Origin: Bacillus infantis
Lineage (GTDB): Bacteria; Bacillota; Bacilli; Bacillales; Cytobacillaceae
Direction of reading: 5' to 3'
Length of the DNA: 64,000 nt
Assembly (NCBI RefSeq): GCF_020171945.1
Contig: NZ_JAIVAP010000003.1
Location: 205,412-269,411, forward strand
Both the position numbers and the translations under genes were made by a program. A model generated the notes under the pieces. That model did not search any database. It had not been told where the DNA came from and saw nothing but the letters and a program-made list of their open reading frames with translations. The stretch's first letter is position 1. Each line of letters begins with the position of its first letter. Shown piece after piece: positions 34,928 to 43,801 of this stretch.

Positions 34928-37900
34928 ATGCCTGTCATCAAGACCAAGCTGATGGTGCCGCCAGTCAAAGAAGGTTATATAAGGAGAGCAAGACTTTCGG
35001 CAAAAATGAAAGCGGTTGCTGGATATCCGCTGTGCATTGTCGAGTCAGGTGCCGGGTATGGAAAAAGTACGGCCCTGGCCTTGTTCGTCCATGATGAAAA
35101 GCTTCCTTGCAGCTGGTATTCCATCTCATCAGAGGATGACGATATCATTCCTTTTCTATCCTGCCTTCTGGCATCGATCCGTTTAGCTCATCCAGATTTC
35201 GGGACTGAAATCTTAAGCATCCTGGACCAGCTGGACCGGTATGTAAAAGAAGAAGAGATCCGTTCACTCGCCTCTTTGTTCTTAAATGAAGCAGCTCTCC
35301 ATGAGGAAAATTTACTGCTGATCCTTGATGACTTTCATCAGGTTGAGCACTCCTTTACGATTAACTGCTGGATGGAAACCCTCCTTGAACATATTCCGCC
35401 GAACCTTCACCTTATCATCTCAAGCAGAAGCAGGCCGGGATGGAAGCTGCTGAAAAAGATGAGGGTCACAGACAAGCTCCTTGAAATAACGAAAGAGGAC
35501 CTGGTCCTTTCCCGGGATGAAGTGGAGCTGCTCTTGAATGAATTATACGGAATATCCATTAAGCAGGAGGATTTGGACAGGATTTGCCTTGCTACAGAGG
35601 GCTGGGTCATTGCTGTCGGCATGATCGGGCAGCAGCTGACAGACAAAAAAAGCATTTCTAATTTATTCGGAGCATCGTCCGGATCCCTGGCAGACCTTTT
35701 TCAATATCTGGTCACAGAGGTGTTTGCCAAACAGCCGCCGCTTATCCAGCAATTCCTTGAACAAACAAGCATTTTTGATGATATGACAGAAGAACTTTGC
35801 AATGAGGTCCTGGGGATCGCAGGGGCAGGGGCGATGCTTCAGCAGCTGACAGAGAAGAACCTGTTTATCCATAAGATAGGGGAAAAGGTATACAGATACC
35901 ATGCCCTGTTTAAGGAATTCCTGGAAAAGCAGCTAAAAGCCGGACAGCCGCAAAGCTTTCGTCTTTTAAATGAGCGGTGTGCCCGCCATTTCGTACGGAG
36001 CCTTCAGTGGGATGATGCCCTTAAGCATTTTGAAAAGATCGGTTCAACAGAGGAAATGGCGTCTATATTAAGCGACCAGGGGCTAAGGATGCTTGAAACC
36101 GGTAAGCTCGGAAGCCTGTCAGACCGGATTGCGGGCATCCCCGGACATACAAAGGACAGATTTTTCCCTGTCTGGTTTCTAGAAGGGGAAGTATTGCGCT
36201 ACAGATCTTCGTACCAGGAAGCGGAGCTTGCCTATGACAGGGCGGCATCAGGAGCTGACCGAAAGCAGGACCTGATTTGGAAGGCGCGTGCACTTGAAGG
36301 GAAGGCGAGGATCTATCTTGACACAATTCAGCCTCATAAAGCAGAGCGCATTTTATCCCAGGCGATACAGCTGAAGGAGGGGGATATCCGCGGAGGGAAG
36401 GACGAGCCGGCAAGGCTTTACCATTTACTTGCGGAAAACCTTATAAATGCCGGGCAGGCTGCCAAGGCAGAAAAATGGATGGAGAGGGCAGAATCCATGG
36501 GGCATCAGATGCTGGACAAAAGCCTTCTGGCACGGCTCTATTTAAGGACGGGTAAATTGGCGGAAAGCCGGAGAATCTTGATGGCCGGCCGCAAAACAAA
36601 GAGTGAGGGCAAACCGCTCCCGAAATCCCACAGGGAGACTGATCTGCTGCTTGCCCTTATCGAGGCATTTACAGGCAATGGGGCAGAAGCGAAAAAACTG
36701 TCCCAGGAAGGCATCCAGCAGGGAATCAGTACAAAGGCCCCGTTCGTAGAAGCCTGCGGCTGGATCAGGCTTGGGCATGCGGCACAGCTGCTGGGGGAAT
36801 ATGATTCTGCACTTGCGGAAAAATGCTACAGGACTGCATTGGACATAATGGACCGGCTGGAAATTGAAAGAGGAAAAGCAGAGCCGTTAATGGGATTATG
36901 CATTTTATACGGAGAACGGAATGACTACGGCAAATCGATGGATGCCGGGAAGGCAGGATTGCAGGAAACCGAGAGAGTGAAAGATATTTGGCTGTCTTCG
37001 CTGATCCTCATCAGTATGGGCATCAGCTCTGCTTATGGGGCGCGCTTCGGTGAAGCTGATAGGCATTTTGAACTTGCCTCAAGCATGCTTCAGCAGTGCG
37101 GAGATGATTACGGCTGTATGCTGGCTTTATTCTGGCAAGCCTATTCTGCTCATCAGCAGGGACATCAGGAAGGTTTTCAAAACTCTTTTAAATCTTTCCT
37201 CAGCCAGATGCAATGGGGGGAGTATGAGTTCTTTCTGTTCAAGAGGACATTGTTCGGCCCCAGGGACTTGCAGATGTTTGCGCCCCTTCTGATTGAAGCG
37301 GAAAAAAGCGGCATCATGCCTGATTATACTGCAAGGCTGCTAAAAGAAATGAATCTTGGCAATCTTCATTCCCACCCGGGGTTCACTCTCAAAGTAAAAA
37401 CGCTCGGGCAGTTCCGTGTATGGCTGGGCGATAAGGAAATCGACGAAGGGGGATGGCAGCGGGGCAAAGCCAAAGAGCTTCTCCAGCTTTTTCTCACCCA
37501 TCTCCACCAGCTTATCCGGAAAGAGGATATTTTTGATATGCTTTGGCCGGAGCAGGATGCCATGAGTGCGGATAGAGACTTTAAGGTTGCTCTGAACGCA
37601 CTTAATAACGTACTTGAACCAAACCGCAAGCCAAGGAAAACCCCATTCTTCATCAGCAGGGAAGGCACCTCCTATGGGATCAATCCAAAAGCTGTCATTG
37701 ATTTGGACTCCATCCTTTTTGAGGAGTGGATCAAAGAGGGGCTGGAAGAGAAAGACCATGGAAAAAGCATTCACAGACTAGAAAGGGCCCTGCAATTGTA
37801 CACAGGGGACTATCTGCCTGAAAGGCGCTATGAGGATTGGTGCATCAGTGAAAAAGAAAGGCTGCAGGTCTACTTTCTGAGGGGGGCTGAAAAGCTCGCA

Positions 37901-38167
37901 CAGCTTTGCGTCCGGAAGGAAGACTATGATATGGCGATCGAATGGTGTGAAAGAATAATAGATAAGGACCGGACTTGGGAGGAAGCTTACAGGCTCCTGA
38001 TGTATTGTTATTACAGCAAAAACAATCGCCCCCGGGCAATCAGATGGTTCCAGAAGTGCTGTGAGGTGCTTGAAGAAGAGCTGGGCGTGGCGCCTCTGGA
38101 GCCTACGCTCCATATGCATGAAATGATCATGGAATCGGGGAATGTGGCGGGACATGCGCAGCGGTGA
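34928..38167 (+). CDS. Large MalT-like STAND ATPase regulator with C-terminal winged helix and BTAD domain
   Basis: Protein of 1079 residues. N-terminal NTPase: Walker A SGAGYGKST (residues 40-48) and Walker B LLLILDDFHQ (about 128-137), then SRSRPGWKLLKKM, as in MalT/LuxR-type STAND proteins. Residues 350-810 are a helical TPR-like array (inducer or partner sensing). Residues 818-910 form an OmpR-like winged helix (TLGQFRVWLGDKEID), and 915-1070 form the bacterial transcriptional activator domain ending ELGVAPLEPTLHMHE. Unlike MalT, the DNA-binding module is at the C-terminus and is not LuxR-type. GAAAGGGGGG precedes the ATG. It stands alone upstream of, and on the same strand as, the Liv-type/acyl-CoA operon, which it probably activates. 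Confidence 0.88.
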   Translation: MPVIKTKLMVPPVKEGYIRRARLSAKMKAVAGYPLCIVESGAGYGKSTALALFVHDEKLPCSWYSISSEDDDIIPFLSCLLASIRLAHPDFGTEILSILDQLDRYVKEEEIRSLASLFLNEAALHEENLLLILDDFHQVEHSFTINCWMETLLEHIPPNLHLIISSRSRPGWKLLKKMRVTDKLLEITKEDLVLSRDEVELLLNELYGISIKQEDLDRICLATEGWVIAVGMIGQQLTDKKSISNLFGASSGSLADLFQYLVTEVFAKQPPLIQQFLEQTSIFDDMTEELCNEVLGIAGAGAMLQQLTEKNLFIHKIGEKVYRYHALFKEFLEKQLKAGQPQSFRLLNERCARHFVRSLQWDDALKHFEKIGSTEEMASILSDQGLRMLETGKLGSLSDRIAGIPGHTKDRFFPVWFLEGEVLRYRSSYQEAELAYDRAASGADRKQDLIWKARALEGKARIYLDTIQPHKAERILSQAIQLKEGDIRGGKDEPARLYHLLAENLINAGQAAKAEKWMERAESMGHQMLDKSLLARLYLRTGKLAESRRILMAGRKTKSEGKPLPKSHRETDLLLALIEAFTGNGAEAKKLSQEGIQQGISTKAPFVEACGWIRLGHAAQLLGEYDSALAEKCYRTALDIMDRLEIERGKAEPLMGLCILYGERNDYGKSMDAGKAGLQETERVKDIWLSSLILISMGISSAYGARFGEADRHFELASSMLQQCGDDYGCMLALFWQAYSAHQQGHQEGFQNSFKSFLSQMQWGEYEFFLFKRTLFGPRDLQMFAPLLIEAEKSGIMPDYTARLLKEMNLGNLHSHPGFTLKVKTLGQFRVWLGDKEIDEGGWQRGKAKELLQLFLTHLHQLIRKEDIFDMLWPEQDAMSADRDFKVALNALNNVLEPNRKPRKTPFFISREGTSYGINPKAVIDLDSILFEEWIKEGLEEKDHGKSIHRLERALQLYTGDYLPERRYEDWCISEKERLQVYFLRGAEKLAQLCVRKEDYDMAIEWCERIIDKDRTWEEAYRLLMYCYYSKNNRPRAIRWFQKCCEVLEEELGVAPLEPTLHMHEMIMESGNVAGHAQR

Positions 38168-38189
38168 TTTGTGGAAAAAAATGTAAACA

Positions 38190-38309
38190 GGAATGAATAC
38201 CGCTAATTCTGGGGCGAATAAATGAAAAACTGGGATGAATAATTCTAATTCTTGGACGAATAACAGCCAATTTGGGTAGAAAAGATTAAATTTTAGAATG
38301 AATAATGCC
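38190..38309. repeat. 21-bp-period tandem repeat after the BTAD regulator gene
   Basis: Five consecutive 21-base units begin at 38190, 38211, 38232, 38253 and 38274, followed by a 15-base partial unit at 38295. The consensus is about GGGACGAATAATTCTAATTCT; the GAATAA core occurs in four of the six. Units are 50-80 percent alike. The period equals two DNA helical turns. It lies 22 bases after the regulator stop codon, before its terminator, and has no coding function. Confidence 0.8.
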
Positions 38310-38378
38310 AGCGGCCCACTTCGGGCCGCTGTTATTACCTGAATCTGACTGGGCCGGAGCCTTTGCTCCGGCGCTTTT
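38309..38378 (+). terminator. Double hairpin terminator after the regulator gene
   Basis: First hairpin CAGCGGCCC/GGGCCGCTG (38309-38331) followed by TTATT; second hairpin GCCGGAGC/GCTCCGGC (38353-38372) followed by GCTTTTT. Either or both can end regulator transcription. Confidence 0.8.
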
Positions 38379-38420
38379 TAGCATTAGAGAATTTTTAACG
38401 GTGTGTTTTCCGCTTTTCTA

Positions 38421-38546
38421 TTGTCCAGCTCCAAAGCCTAGCCCCTCGAGGTCTTAAGTCAAGCAGATCAAAAGGTTAAAGAGCCAATCTTTCGCTCTGC
38501 TCGCCTTAAGCTTGTCGGGGCTGAGCAAGGCTTTTCCGCTTTTCTA
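38421..38546. repeat. Dispersed intergenic repeat with CCCCTCGAGGTC core, copy 2
   Basis: TTGTCCAGC, GCCCCTCGAGGTC and GAGCAAGGC followed by CGCTTTTCTA match the ends and core of 16231-16411. The segments TTAAG and CTTAAG inside can pair. Its last three bases form the stop codon of the minus-strand CxxC gene. Confidence 0.65.
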
Positions 38547-38861
38547 TTTAACAAGCTGCGCCTTATAAGCAGGCTGGCAGTATACGCAGATGTGGACATT
38601 GACGTCGGCAATGAGGATGTCGGCGGCATTGTATTCAATATCACAGAATGAGCAGGCAACCATTTTGTCTTCTTCGAATGCTTCAACAGTTTCAGGAATA
38701 GGGTCATTTACCTTGATAAGCTCCACCCAGATGCCTTTTGAAAGCGGAAGTTTGGTCTTTAAATATTCATTGGCTGCCTCTTCTGTTTCCCAAAAGCCTA
38801 AATCCCACAGCAGTTCATTTGCGCTTCCATCCTGTGTCATCAATCCATAAACTGTTTTCAT
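38544..38861 (-). CDS. Hypothetical protein with two CxxC motifs
   Basis: A 105-residue soluble protein. The first 65 residues contain ELLWDLGFWETEEAANEYL and ELIKVNDPIPETVEAF. The C-terminal third has CSFC and CVYC separated by 19 residues (about 69-95), a likely zinc ribbon. It is preceded by GGAGACGAAAG near the ATG at 38861. The stop codon lies at the edge of a dispersed repeat, so the original C-terminus may have been altered. It is divergent from the substrate-binding protein gene. Family not recognised. Confidence 0.65.
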   Translation of the reverse strand: MKTVYGLMTQDGSANELLWDLGFWETEEAANEYLKTKLPLSKGIWVELIKVNDPIPETVEAFEEDKMVACSFCDIEYNAADILIADVNVHICVYCQPAYKAQLVK

Positions 38862-39009
38862 TATCTTTCGTCTCCTCTCAGACGGAAATTAAGATCAATA
38901 GATTTCTTATCTCTTTTCCGCTTTTCTTGTGTATTAAACCATTTGCAGGAATTTCCAGATCAGGCAGGTCTATTTTATCCGCCAATAGAAATTAAGAATA
39001 TATCTTAGC

Positions 39010-39023
39010 TGTAACCGATTTGT
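39010..39023 (+). promoter_or_regulatory. Possible CcpA (cre) site upstream of the Liv-type operon
   Basis: TGTAACCGATTTGT matches the cre core TGNAANCGNWNNCW at all fixed positions except one (G for C). It is about 70 bases before the start of the binding-protein gene. If real, it would subject the operon to carbon catabolite repression. Confidence 0.35.
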
Positions 39024-39091
39024 AACTGGGGCTGATTAGGATGAAGGCAGGAAGATTTGCAGCAAACAATTGATTTCAAGGGGGAAAAAGG

Positions 39092-40309
39092 ATGGAAAAG
39101 AATACAAGGAAAATGGCATTGGGCTGCCTGATGTCGCTGATGGTGGTCTTTTCGAGTGCCTGCAGTTCAGAAGAATCGGGAGGCAGCGGGGATGAGAAGA
39201 GTGAACCGATTAAAATCGGCGTCCTGGCCTCTCAGACGGGCGGGCTTGAGTCATACGGGGAACAGACCCTGCGCGGCTTTGAGCTGGGCCTGGAATATGC
39301 AACAGACGGTAAAAATGAAGTGGCTGGAAGGAAGATTGAGTTCATTGTAGAGGATACTGAAACAAAGCCGGAAGTAGCCGTCCAAAAGGCGACAAAGCTT
39401 CTTGAAGAAGATGAAGTTGATTTCCTGGTCGGATCCTCCAGCTCAGGGGATACATTGGCTGTGCTTCCCCTCGCAGAAGAATATGAGAAAATCATGGTCG
39501 TCGAGCCGGCGGTAGCTGACAGCATCACAGGTTCAGAGTTTAACCCTTATATCTTCAGGACCGCGCGCAACTCCTCTCAGGATGCAGTCGCTGGTGCTGC
39601 AGCCATCGCCGGGGACGGTGTGAAAATAGCGACGCTTGCCCCTGATTATTCTTTCGGGCGCGACGGTGTGGCCGCCTTCAGGGATGCAGCTGTAAAGCTT
39701 GGCGCTGAAATTGTCCATGAAGAGTACGCGGATCCTGCCGCAACCGACTTTACTGCAAACATCCAGAAAGTGATTGATTCCAAGCCGGATTATCTGTTTG
39801 TCATCTGGGCGGGGGCCAATTCACCCTGGAATCAGATTGCCGATATGAAGGTCCAGGATAAAGGCATCAAAATCTCAACGGGCGCCCCTGATATCGCTGC
39901 CCTTGCAACAATGGAGCCATTGATTGGAATGGAGGGGTTCTCCGTCTATTATCACGATCTTCCAGATAACGAGATCAACAGCTGGCTGGTAGAGGAGCAT
40001 AAAAAGCGGTTTGACGGAGATGTGCCGGATCTGTTCACTCCAGGAGGCATGAGCGCCGCTATCTCCATCGTGGAAGCACTGAAGAAAACCGAGGGCAGTA
40101 CAGATGCAGACACGCTCATTGAGACAATGGAAGGAATGAGCTTTGAGACACCGAAGGGGAAGATGACATTCAGGGCAGAAGACCATCAGGCCCTTCAGGC
40201 CTTGTACGCAATCAAGCTGGAGAAAAAGGATGGTGTCCCATACCCTGTACCAGTGCTTGTGAGGGAGCTGTCACCTGAAGAAACAGCGCCTCCTGTCCTG
40301 AACAAGTAA
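39092..40309 (+). CDS. LivJ-type ABC substrate-binding lipoprotein
   Basis: Protein of 405 residues with a lipoprotein signal ending FSSAC (Cys24). The mature Peripla_BP_6 fold starts IKIGVLASQTGGLESYG, with AVQKATKLLEEDEVDFLVG, PYIFRTARNSSQ and LAPDYSFGRDG further on. This branch serves amino acids, amides, aromatic acids and other small carboxylates. Its neighbours are acyl-CoA enzymes, so a carboxylate other than leucine is likely, which is inference. First gene of the operon that runs to 47875; two hairpins separate it from the ATPase gene. Confidence 0.9.
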   Translation: MEKNTRKMALGCLMSLMVVFSSACSSEESGGSGDEKSEPIKIGVLASQTGGLESYGEQTLRGFELGLEYATDGKNEVAGRKIEFIVEDTETKPEVAVQKATKLLEEDEVDFLVGSSSSGDTLAVLPLAEEYEKIMVVEPAVADSITGSEFNPYIFRTARNSSQDAVAGAAAIAGDGVKIATLAPDYSFGRDGVAAFRDAAVKLGAEIVHEEYADPAATDFTANIQKVIDSKPDYLFVIWAGANSPWNQIADMKVQDKGIKISTGAPDIAALATMEPLIGMEGFSVYYHDLPDNEINSWLVEEHKKRFDGDVPDLFTPGGMSAAISIVEALKKTEGSTDADTLIETMEGMSFETPKGKMTFRAEDHQALQALYAIKLEKKDGVPYPVPVLVRELSPEETAPPVLNK

Positions 40310-40337
40310 GTGAAAACCGGATTATAAACAGTAATGG

Positions 40338-40424
40338 CAATGGACTCCGGCAGCAGGCCTGAGTCCATTGCTGCAAAGCGGATCCGGGGAATGCCCGGGC
40401 ATCCTTTAGGAGTATGCCCCGGGC
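40338..40424 (+). other. Two intercistronic hairpins between the binding protein and ATPase genes
   Basis: CAATGGACTC pairs with GAGTCCATTG (40338-40370), and GCCCGG-GCAT pairs with ATGCCCCGGGC (40393-40424). Neither is followed by a T-run, so they look like RNA-stabilising or processing structures rather than terminators. Confidence 0.55.
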
Positions 40425-40452
40425 AGCTGAATAAAGAAGTGGAGGTGGGCAT

Positions 40453-41220
40453 ATGGGTCCAATCATAGAAACAAAAGATTTATCAATCGCTTTCGGAGGC
40501 CATAAAGCAGTGGATTCTGTCTCGCTTGCTGTCCCGGAAAATGAATTTTTATCGATCATCGGTCCGAATGGAGCTGGCAAAACAACTTTTTTCAACCTGC
40601 TGAGCGGCCAGCTCGCCCCTACAGGGGGATCGATCCATTTGCGGGGGGAAGACATCACAAAGCTTTCTTCTGTTGAAAGGACGAGAAGGGGAATCGGCAG
40701 AAGCTTTCAAATTACCAATGTATTCCCAAGTTTGACTGTATTGGAGAATGTGAGGCTTGCGGTCCAGTCCCAGGCCGGCATCCGCTATCAGATGCTGCGC
40801 CATTTTAAGAGTTACAAAGAGCTTGAAGAAAAAGCGTCTGAATGGCTGAAGCTGGTCTTGCTTGATAAAAAACAGGATGCAGCCGCCGCCAATCTGGCGC
40901 ACGGCGAGAAAAGAAAGCTGGAAATTGCCATGCTCCTCGCCCTGAATACCGAGGTTCTGCTGCTGGATGAGCCGACCGCAGGGATGTCACTGGAAGAGGT
41001 TCCGGCCATCCTTGAAGTCATCAGGAAAATCAAGCAGGAAAGCGGCAGGACCATCATCCTGATTGAACACAAAATGGATATGATCCTTGATTTATCAGAC
41101 AGCGTCATGGTGCTGTTCAATGGCTCCCTTCTGGCTAAGGGGACACCTAGGGAAATCATGGAGAATGAAACGGTGCAATCTGCATATCTGGGAGGTTTTG
41201 AGCATGCAGGTTCAGCTTAA
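40453..41220 (+). CDS. LivG-type ABC ATP-binding protein
   Basis: Protein of 255 residues: Walker A GPNGAGKTT, signature LAHGEKRKLEIAM (the Liv-type form of LSGGQ), Walker B VLLLDEPTAGMS and the switch His in LIEHKM. One of two ATPases of a branched-chain-amino-acid-type importer. GGAGGTG precedes the ATG. Its 3' end overlaps the next ATPase gene by 17 bases. Confidence 0.93.
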   Translation: MGPIIETKDLSIAFGGHKAVDSVSLAVPENEFLSIIGPNGAGKTTFFNLLSGQLAPTGGSIHLRGEDITKLSSVERTRRGIGRSFQITNVFPSLTVLENVRLAVQSQAGIRYQMLRHFKSYKELEEKASEWLKLVLLDKKQDAAAANLAHGEKRKLEIAMLLALNTEVLLLDEPTAGMSLEEVPAILEVIRKIKQESGRTIILIEHKMDMILDLSDSVMVLFNGSLLAKGTPREIMENETVQSAYLGGFEHAGSA

Positions 41221-41911
41221 GCTGACAGATGTAGAAACGTATATAGGCCAGTACCACATCCTGCAGGGAGTCTCCCTGGAAGTGGCGAAAGGGGAAGTCA
41301 CCGTGCTTCTGGGCCGCAATGGCGCAGGGAAGACTTCCACACTCAGAACCATCATGGGGCACAATGTCCTGAGCAATGGAAGCATTGAGTGGAAAGGAAC
41401 AGAAATTGGCGGCCTGCCTCCTTATGAGATTGCGAGAAAAGGACTTGGCTATGTGCCGGAGGACCAGGGTATATTTGCAGGGCTGACGGTTGAGGAAAAT
41501 ATGAAGGTGGCCATGCGGAAAGAGACTCCTTCCGCTTTGGAAAAACTGGATTGGACGCTGGACCTATTCCCGGACTTGAAGCGTTTTTGGAAAAAGCCGG
41601 GCGGTCTTTTAAGCGGAGGGCAGAAACAGATGCTTTCCATCGCAAGGGCTTATGTGAATGATAATGATTTAATGCTGATCGATGAGCCCAGCAAAGGGCT
41701 GGCACCGATCATGGTTGAAAAAGTGATGGATTCTATCATGCAAATGAAGGAAAAAACTACGATCGTCCTTGTTGAACAGAACTTCATGATGGCGAGCGCG
41801 GTCGGCGACCGCTTCTATATTATCGATGATGGAAGAACGGTCGGGGGCGGGCCGATGTCAGTGCTCAAGGAAGATGAATCTATGAGGAAAAAATATTTGG
41901 GCATTGCCTAG
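41204..41911 (+). CDS. LivF-type ABC ATP-binding protein
   Basis: Protein of 235 residues: Walker A GRNGAGKTS, signature LLSGGQKQMLSIARAY, Walker B LMLIDEPSKGLAP and VLVEQNF as switch region, the usual LivF pattern. The frame is open well upstream, but GGAGG at 41191-41195 selects ATG 41204. Partner of the LivG-type ATPase. Confidence 0.93.
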   Translation: MQVQLKLTDVETYIGQYHILQGVSLEVAKGEVTVLLGRNGAGKTSTLRTIMGHNVLSNGSIEWKGTEIGGLPPYEIARKGLGYVPEDQGIFAGLTVEENMKVAMRKETPSALEKLDWTLDLFPDLKRFWKKPGGLLSGGQKQMLSIARAYVNDNDLMLIDEPSKGLAPIMVEKVMDSIMQMKEKTTIVLVEQNFMMASAVGDRFYIIDDGRTVGGGPMSVLKEDESMRKKYLGIA

Positions 41912-41926
41912 GAAGGAGAGTAAAAG

Positions 41927-42796
41927 ATGGAGGTTCTTATTAACCTTAGCATAAACGGGCTTGCGACCGGCATTCTGATTTTTTTGCTGGCAGCAGGCCT
42001 GACGCTCATATTCGGATTGATGGATGTCCTTAATTTTGCCCATGGCGGACTGTTTGCATGGGGGGCCTATAGCGGGACATGGATATTTGCCCAGACAGGC
42101 AGCTTTGCTGCCGGAATCATCGGGGCAGTCGTAACCGGGCTTATACTGGGTTTTTTGACGGAACGGTGGATCATCAAGCCGGTGTACGGGAATCATATCC
42201 AGCAGATATTGATCACACTTGGACTGATGCTTGTATTATCCGAGCTTCTTAAAGTGGTCTGGGGCCCCAATCAGCTGTCCGCTTCCCCGCCATCCTACCT
42301 GGCCGGCAGCTGGGAGCTTGGCGGCGTGATCATCATTAAATACAGGGTATTTATCATCATCGTCGGCCTGCTTGTTTTCCTCGGGGTGCAGTATATTCTG
42401 CGCAACACCAAAATCGGGCTTGTTGTACGGGCCGGTGTCATGGATAAAGAGATGGTCCAGTCCCTCGGGATTAATATTAAAAGAGTCTTTATGATTGTTT
42501 TCATGGCAGGATCGGGAATGGCCGCATTGGGCGGGGTGCTTTTAGGCCCGTATTCGGGTGTCATCCATGCAGAGATGGGGATGGAGTTTGCCATTCTTGC
42601 TTTCATCGTTGTTGTAATTGGGGGAATGGGCAGTTTCTCAGGATCCATTCTTGCTGCCATTCTGGTAGGGCTTGCCGGAGCTTTCATGTCCTATTATGTT
42701 CCTTCCCTTTCCCTGGCCGTTAACATGCTGCTGATGGCTGCTGTGCTTATCTTCAGGCCGCAGGGGCTATTCAGATTGAAGGGGCGGGGAGTATGA
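41927..42796 (+). CDS. LivH-type ABC permease
   Basis: Protein of 289 residues with about eight helices; GLTLIFGLMDVLNFAHGGLFAWGAY is the LivH hallmark (split here by the membrane segment) and VVVIGGMGSFSGSILAAILVG the coupling region. GGAAGGAGAG precedes the ATG. The stop codon overlaps the next start (ATGA), so translation is coupled. Confidence 0.93.
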   Translation: MEVLINLSINGLATGILIFLLAAGLTLIFGLMDVLNFAHGGLFAWGAYSGTWIFAQTGSFAAGIIGAVVTGLILGFLTERWIIKPVYGNHIQQILITLGLMLVLSELLKVVWGPNQLSASPPSYLAGSWELGGVIIIKYRVFIIIVGLLVFLGVQYILRNTKIGLVVRAGVMDKEMVQSLGINIKRVFMIVFMAGSGMAALGGVLLGPYSGVIHAEMGMEFAILAFIVVVIGGMGSFSGSILAAILVGLAGAFMSYYVPSLSLAVNMLLMAAVLIFRPQGLFRLKGRGV

Positions 42797-43791
42797 AGCA
42801 TACCATTGATAATAAAAAGGCCGTGATCTACACGTTTATAGCAGCGGCATTGATGCTGCTTCCATTTGTATATGAATCAAGGACAATGCTGATCTTGTTT
42901 ACACAGATATTTATTTTTGCCATTTTTGCCATGAGCTACGATATCCTGCTTGGATATACAGGGATTGTTTCCTTCGGCCATGCCATGTTTTTCGGGATCG
43001 GCGCCTATACAGCAGGCGTGATGATGAAAAGGCTGGAACCGACGATGGTGAACCTCCTATTGGCTGTGCTGCTGACAATTATTCTTACCGCTGTTCTCAG
43101 TTATGCAGTCGGCCTTTTGACATTAAGGCTGAAAAGCCATTTTTATGCCATGCTGACCCTGGCATTTGCCGGCCTTTTCCTGGTTCTTGCCGAGAAATGG
43201 AGAACCGTTACGTACGGAAACGACGGATTTACCTTCAGGGTCCCCGATCTATTAAAAGACCGGACAGACTTCTACTTCATCTGCCTGGCGGCTATGATTC
43301 TCGTTTTTATGATATTGTCGCGTTTTACCCACTCCCCGCTCGGAAGGGTGCTCCAGGCCATCCGTGAAAATGAACAGCGGACAGAGTCCCTTGGCTATAA
43401 TGTGATTCAGTACAAAATTGCTGCAAGTGTTGCAGCCGGTGTCATAGCGGGGATTGCCGGGATGCTGTACAGCATATCCCTCCGGTTCGTGAATACGAGC
43501 GTATTTACGATGGATATCACTCTTGATGCCCTTCTGATGACAATTATAGGCGGAGTCGGAACATTGGCGGGCGCCATCATCGGGGCCGGGATTATTGAAT
43601 TTGCCCACCACGGGCTGACAGAACTTGCAAAGGTCCATTGGATTTTTGAAAGGTGGATCATCTTCTTTGGAATCATTTATATATTGGCCGTCATGTTCTT
43701 CCCAAAAGGAATCATCGGGACGCTCAAAGGGAAGCAATGGAAACGCACGGAGAAAAAAGCAGACAAAAAAGAAGAAAAGATCGCCGGCTAG
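42793..43791 (+). CDS. LivM-type ABC permease
   Basis: Protein of 332 residues with about nine to ten helices: YDILLGYTGIVSFGHAMFFG and GGVGTLAGAIIGAGIIE are the LivM signatures, and the RENEQRTESLGYN loop contacts the ATPases. The end is lysine-rich. Start overlaps the LivH-type gene by four bases; the small downstream gene starts 10 bases after the stop. Confidence 0.93.
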   Translation: MKHTIDNKKAVIYTFIAAALMLLPFVYESRTMLILFTQIFIFAIFAMSYDILLGYTGIVSFGHAMFFGIGAYTAGVMMKRLEPTMVNLLLAVLLTIILTAVLSYAVGLLTLRLKSHFYAMLTLAFAGLFLVLAEKWRTVTYGNDGFTFRVPDLLKDRTDFYFICLAAMILVFMILSRFTHSPLGRVLQAIRENEQRTESLGYNVIQYKIAASVAAGVIAGIAGMLYSISLRFVNTSVFTMDITLDALLMTIIGGVGTLAGAIIGAGIIEFAHHGLTELAKVHWIFERWIIFFGIIYILAVMFFPKGIIGTLKGKQWKRTEKKADKKEEKIAG

Positions 43792-43801
43792 GGGGGAGAA
43801 A

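Noticed and set aside
38190-38309. CRISPR array for the 21-base tandem repeat
   Set aside because: Units are contiguous with no spacers, differ from each other, and no cas gene is nearby.
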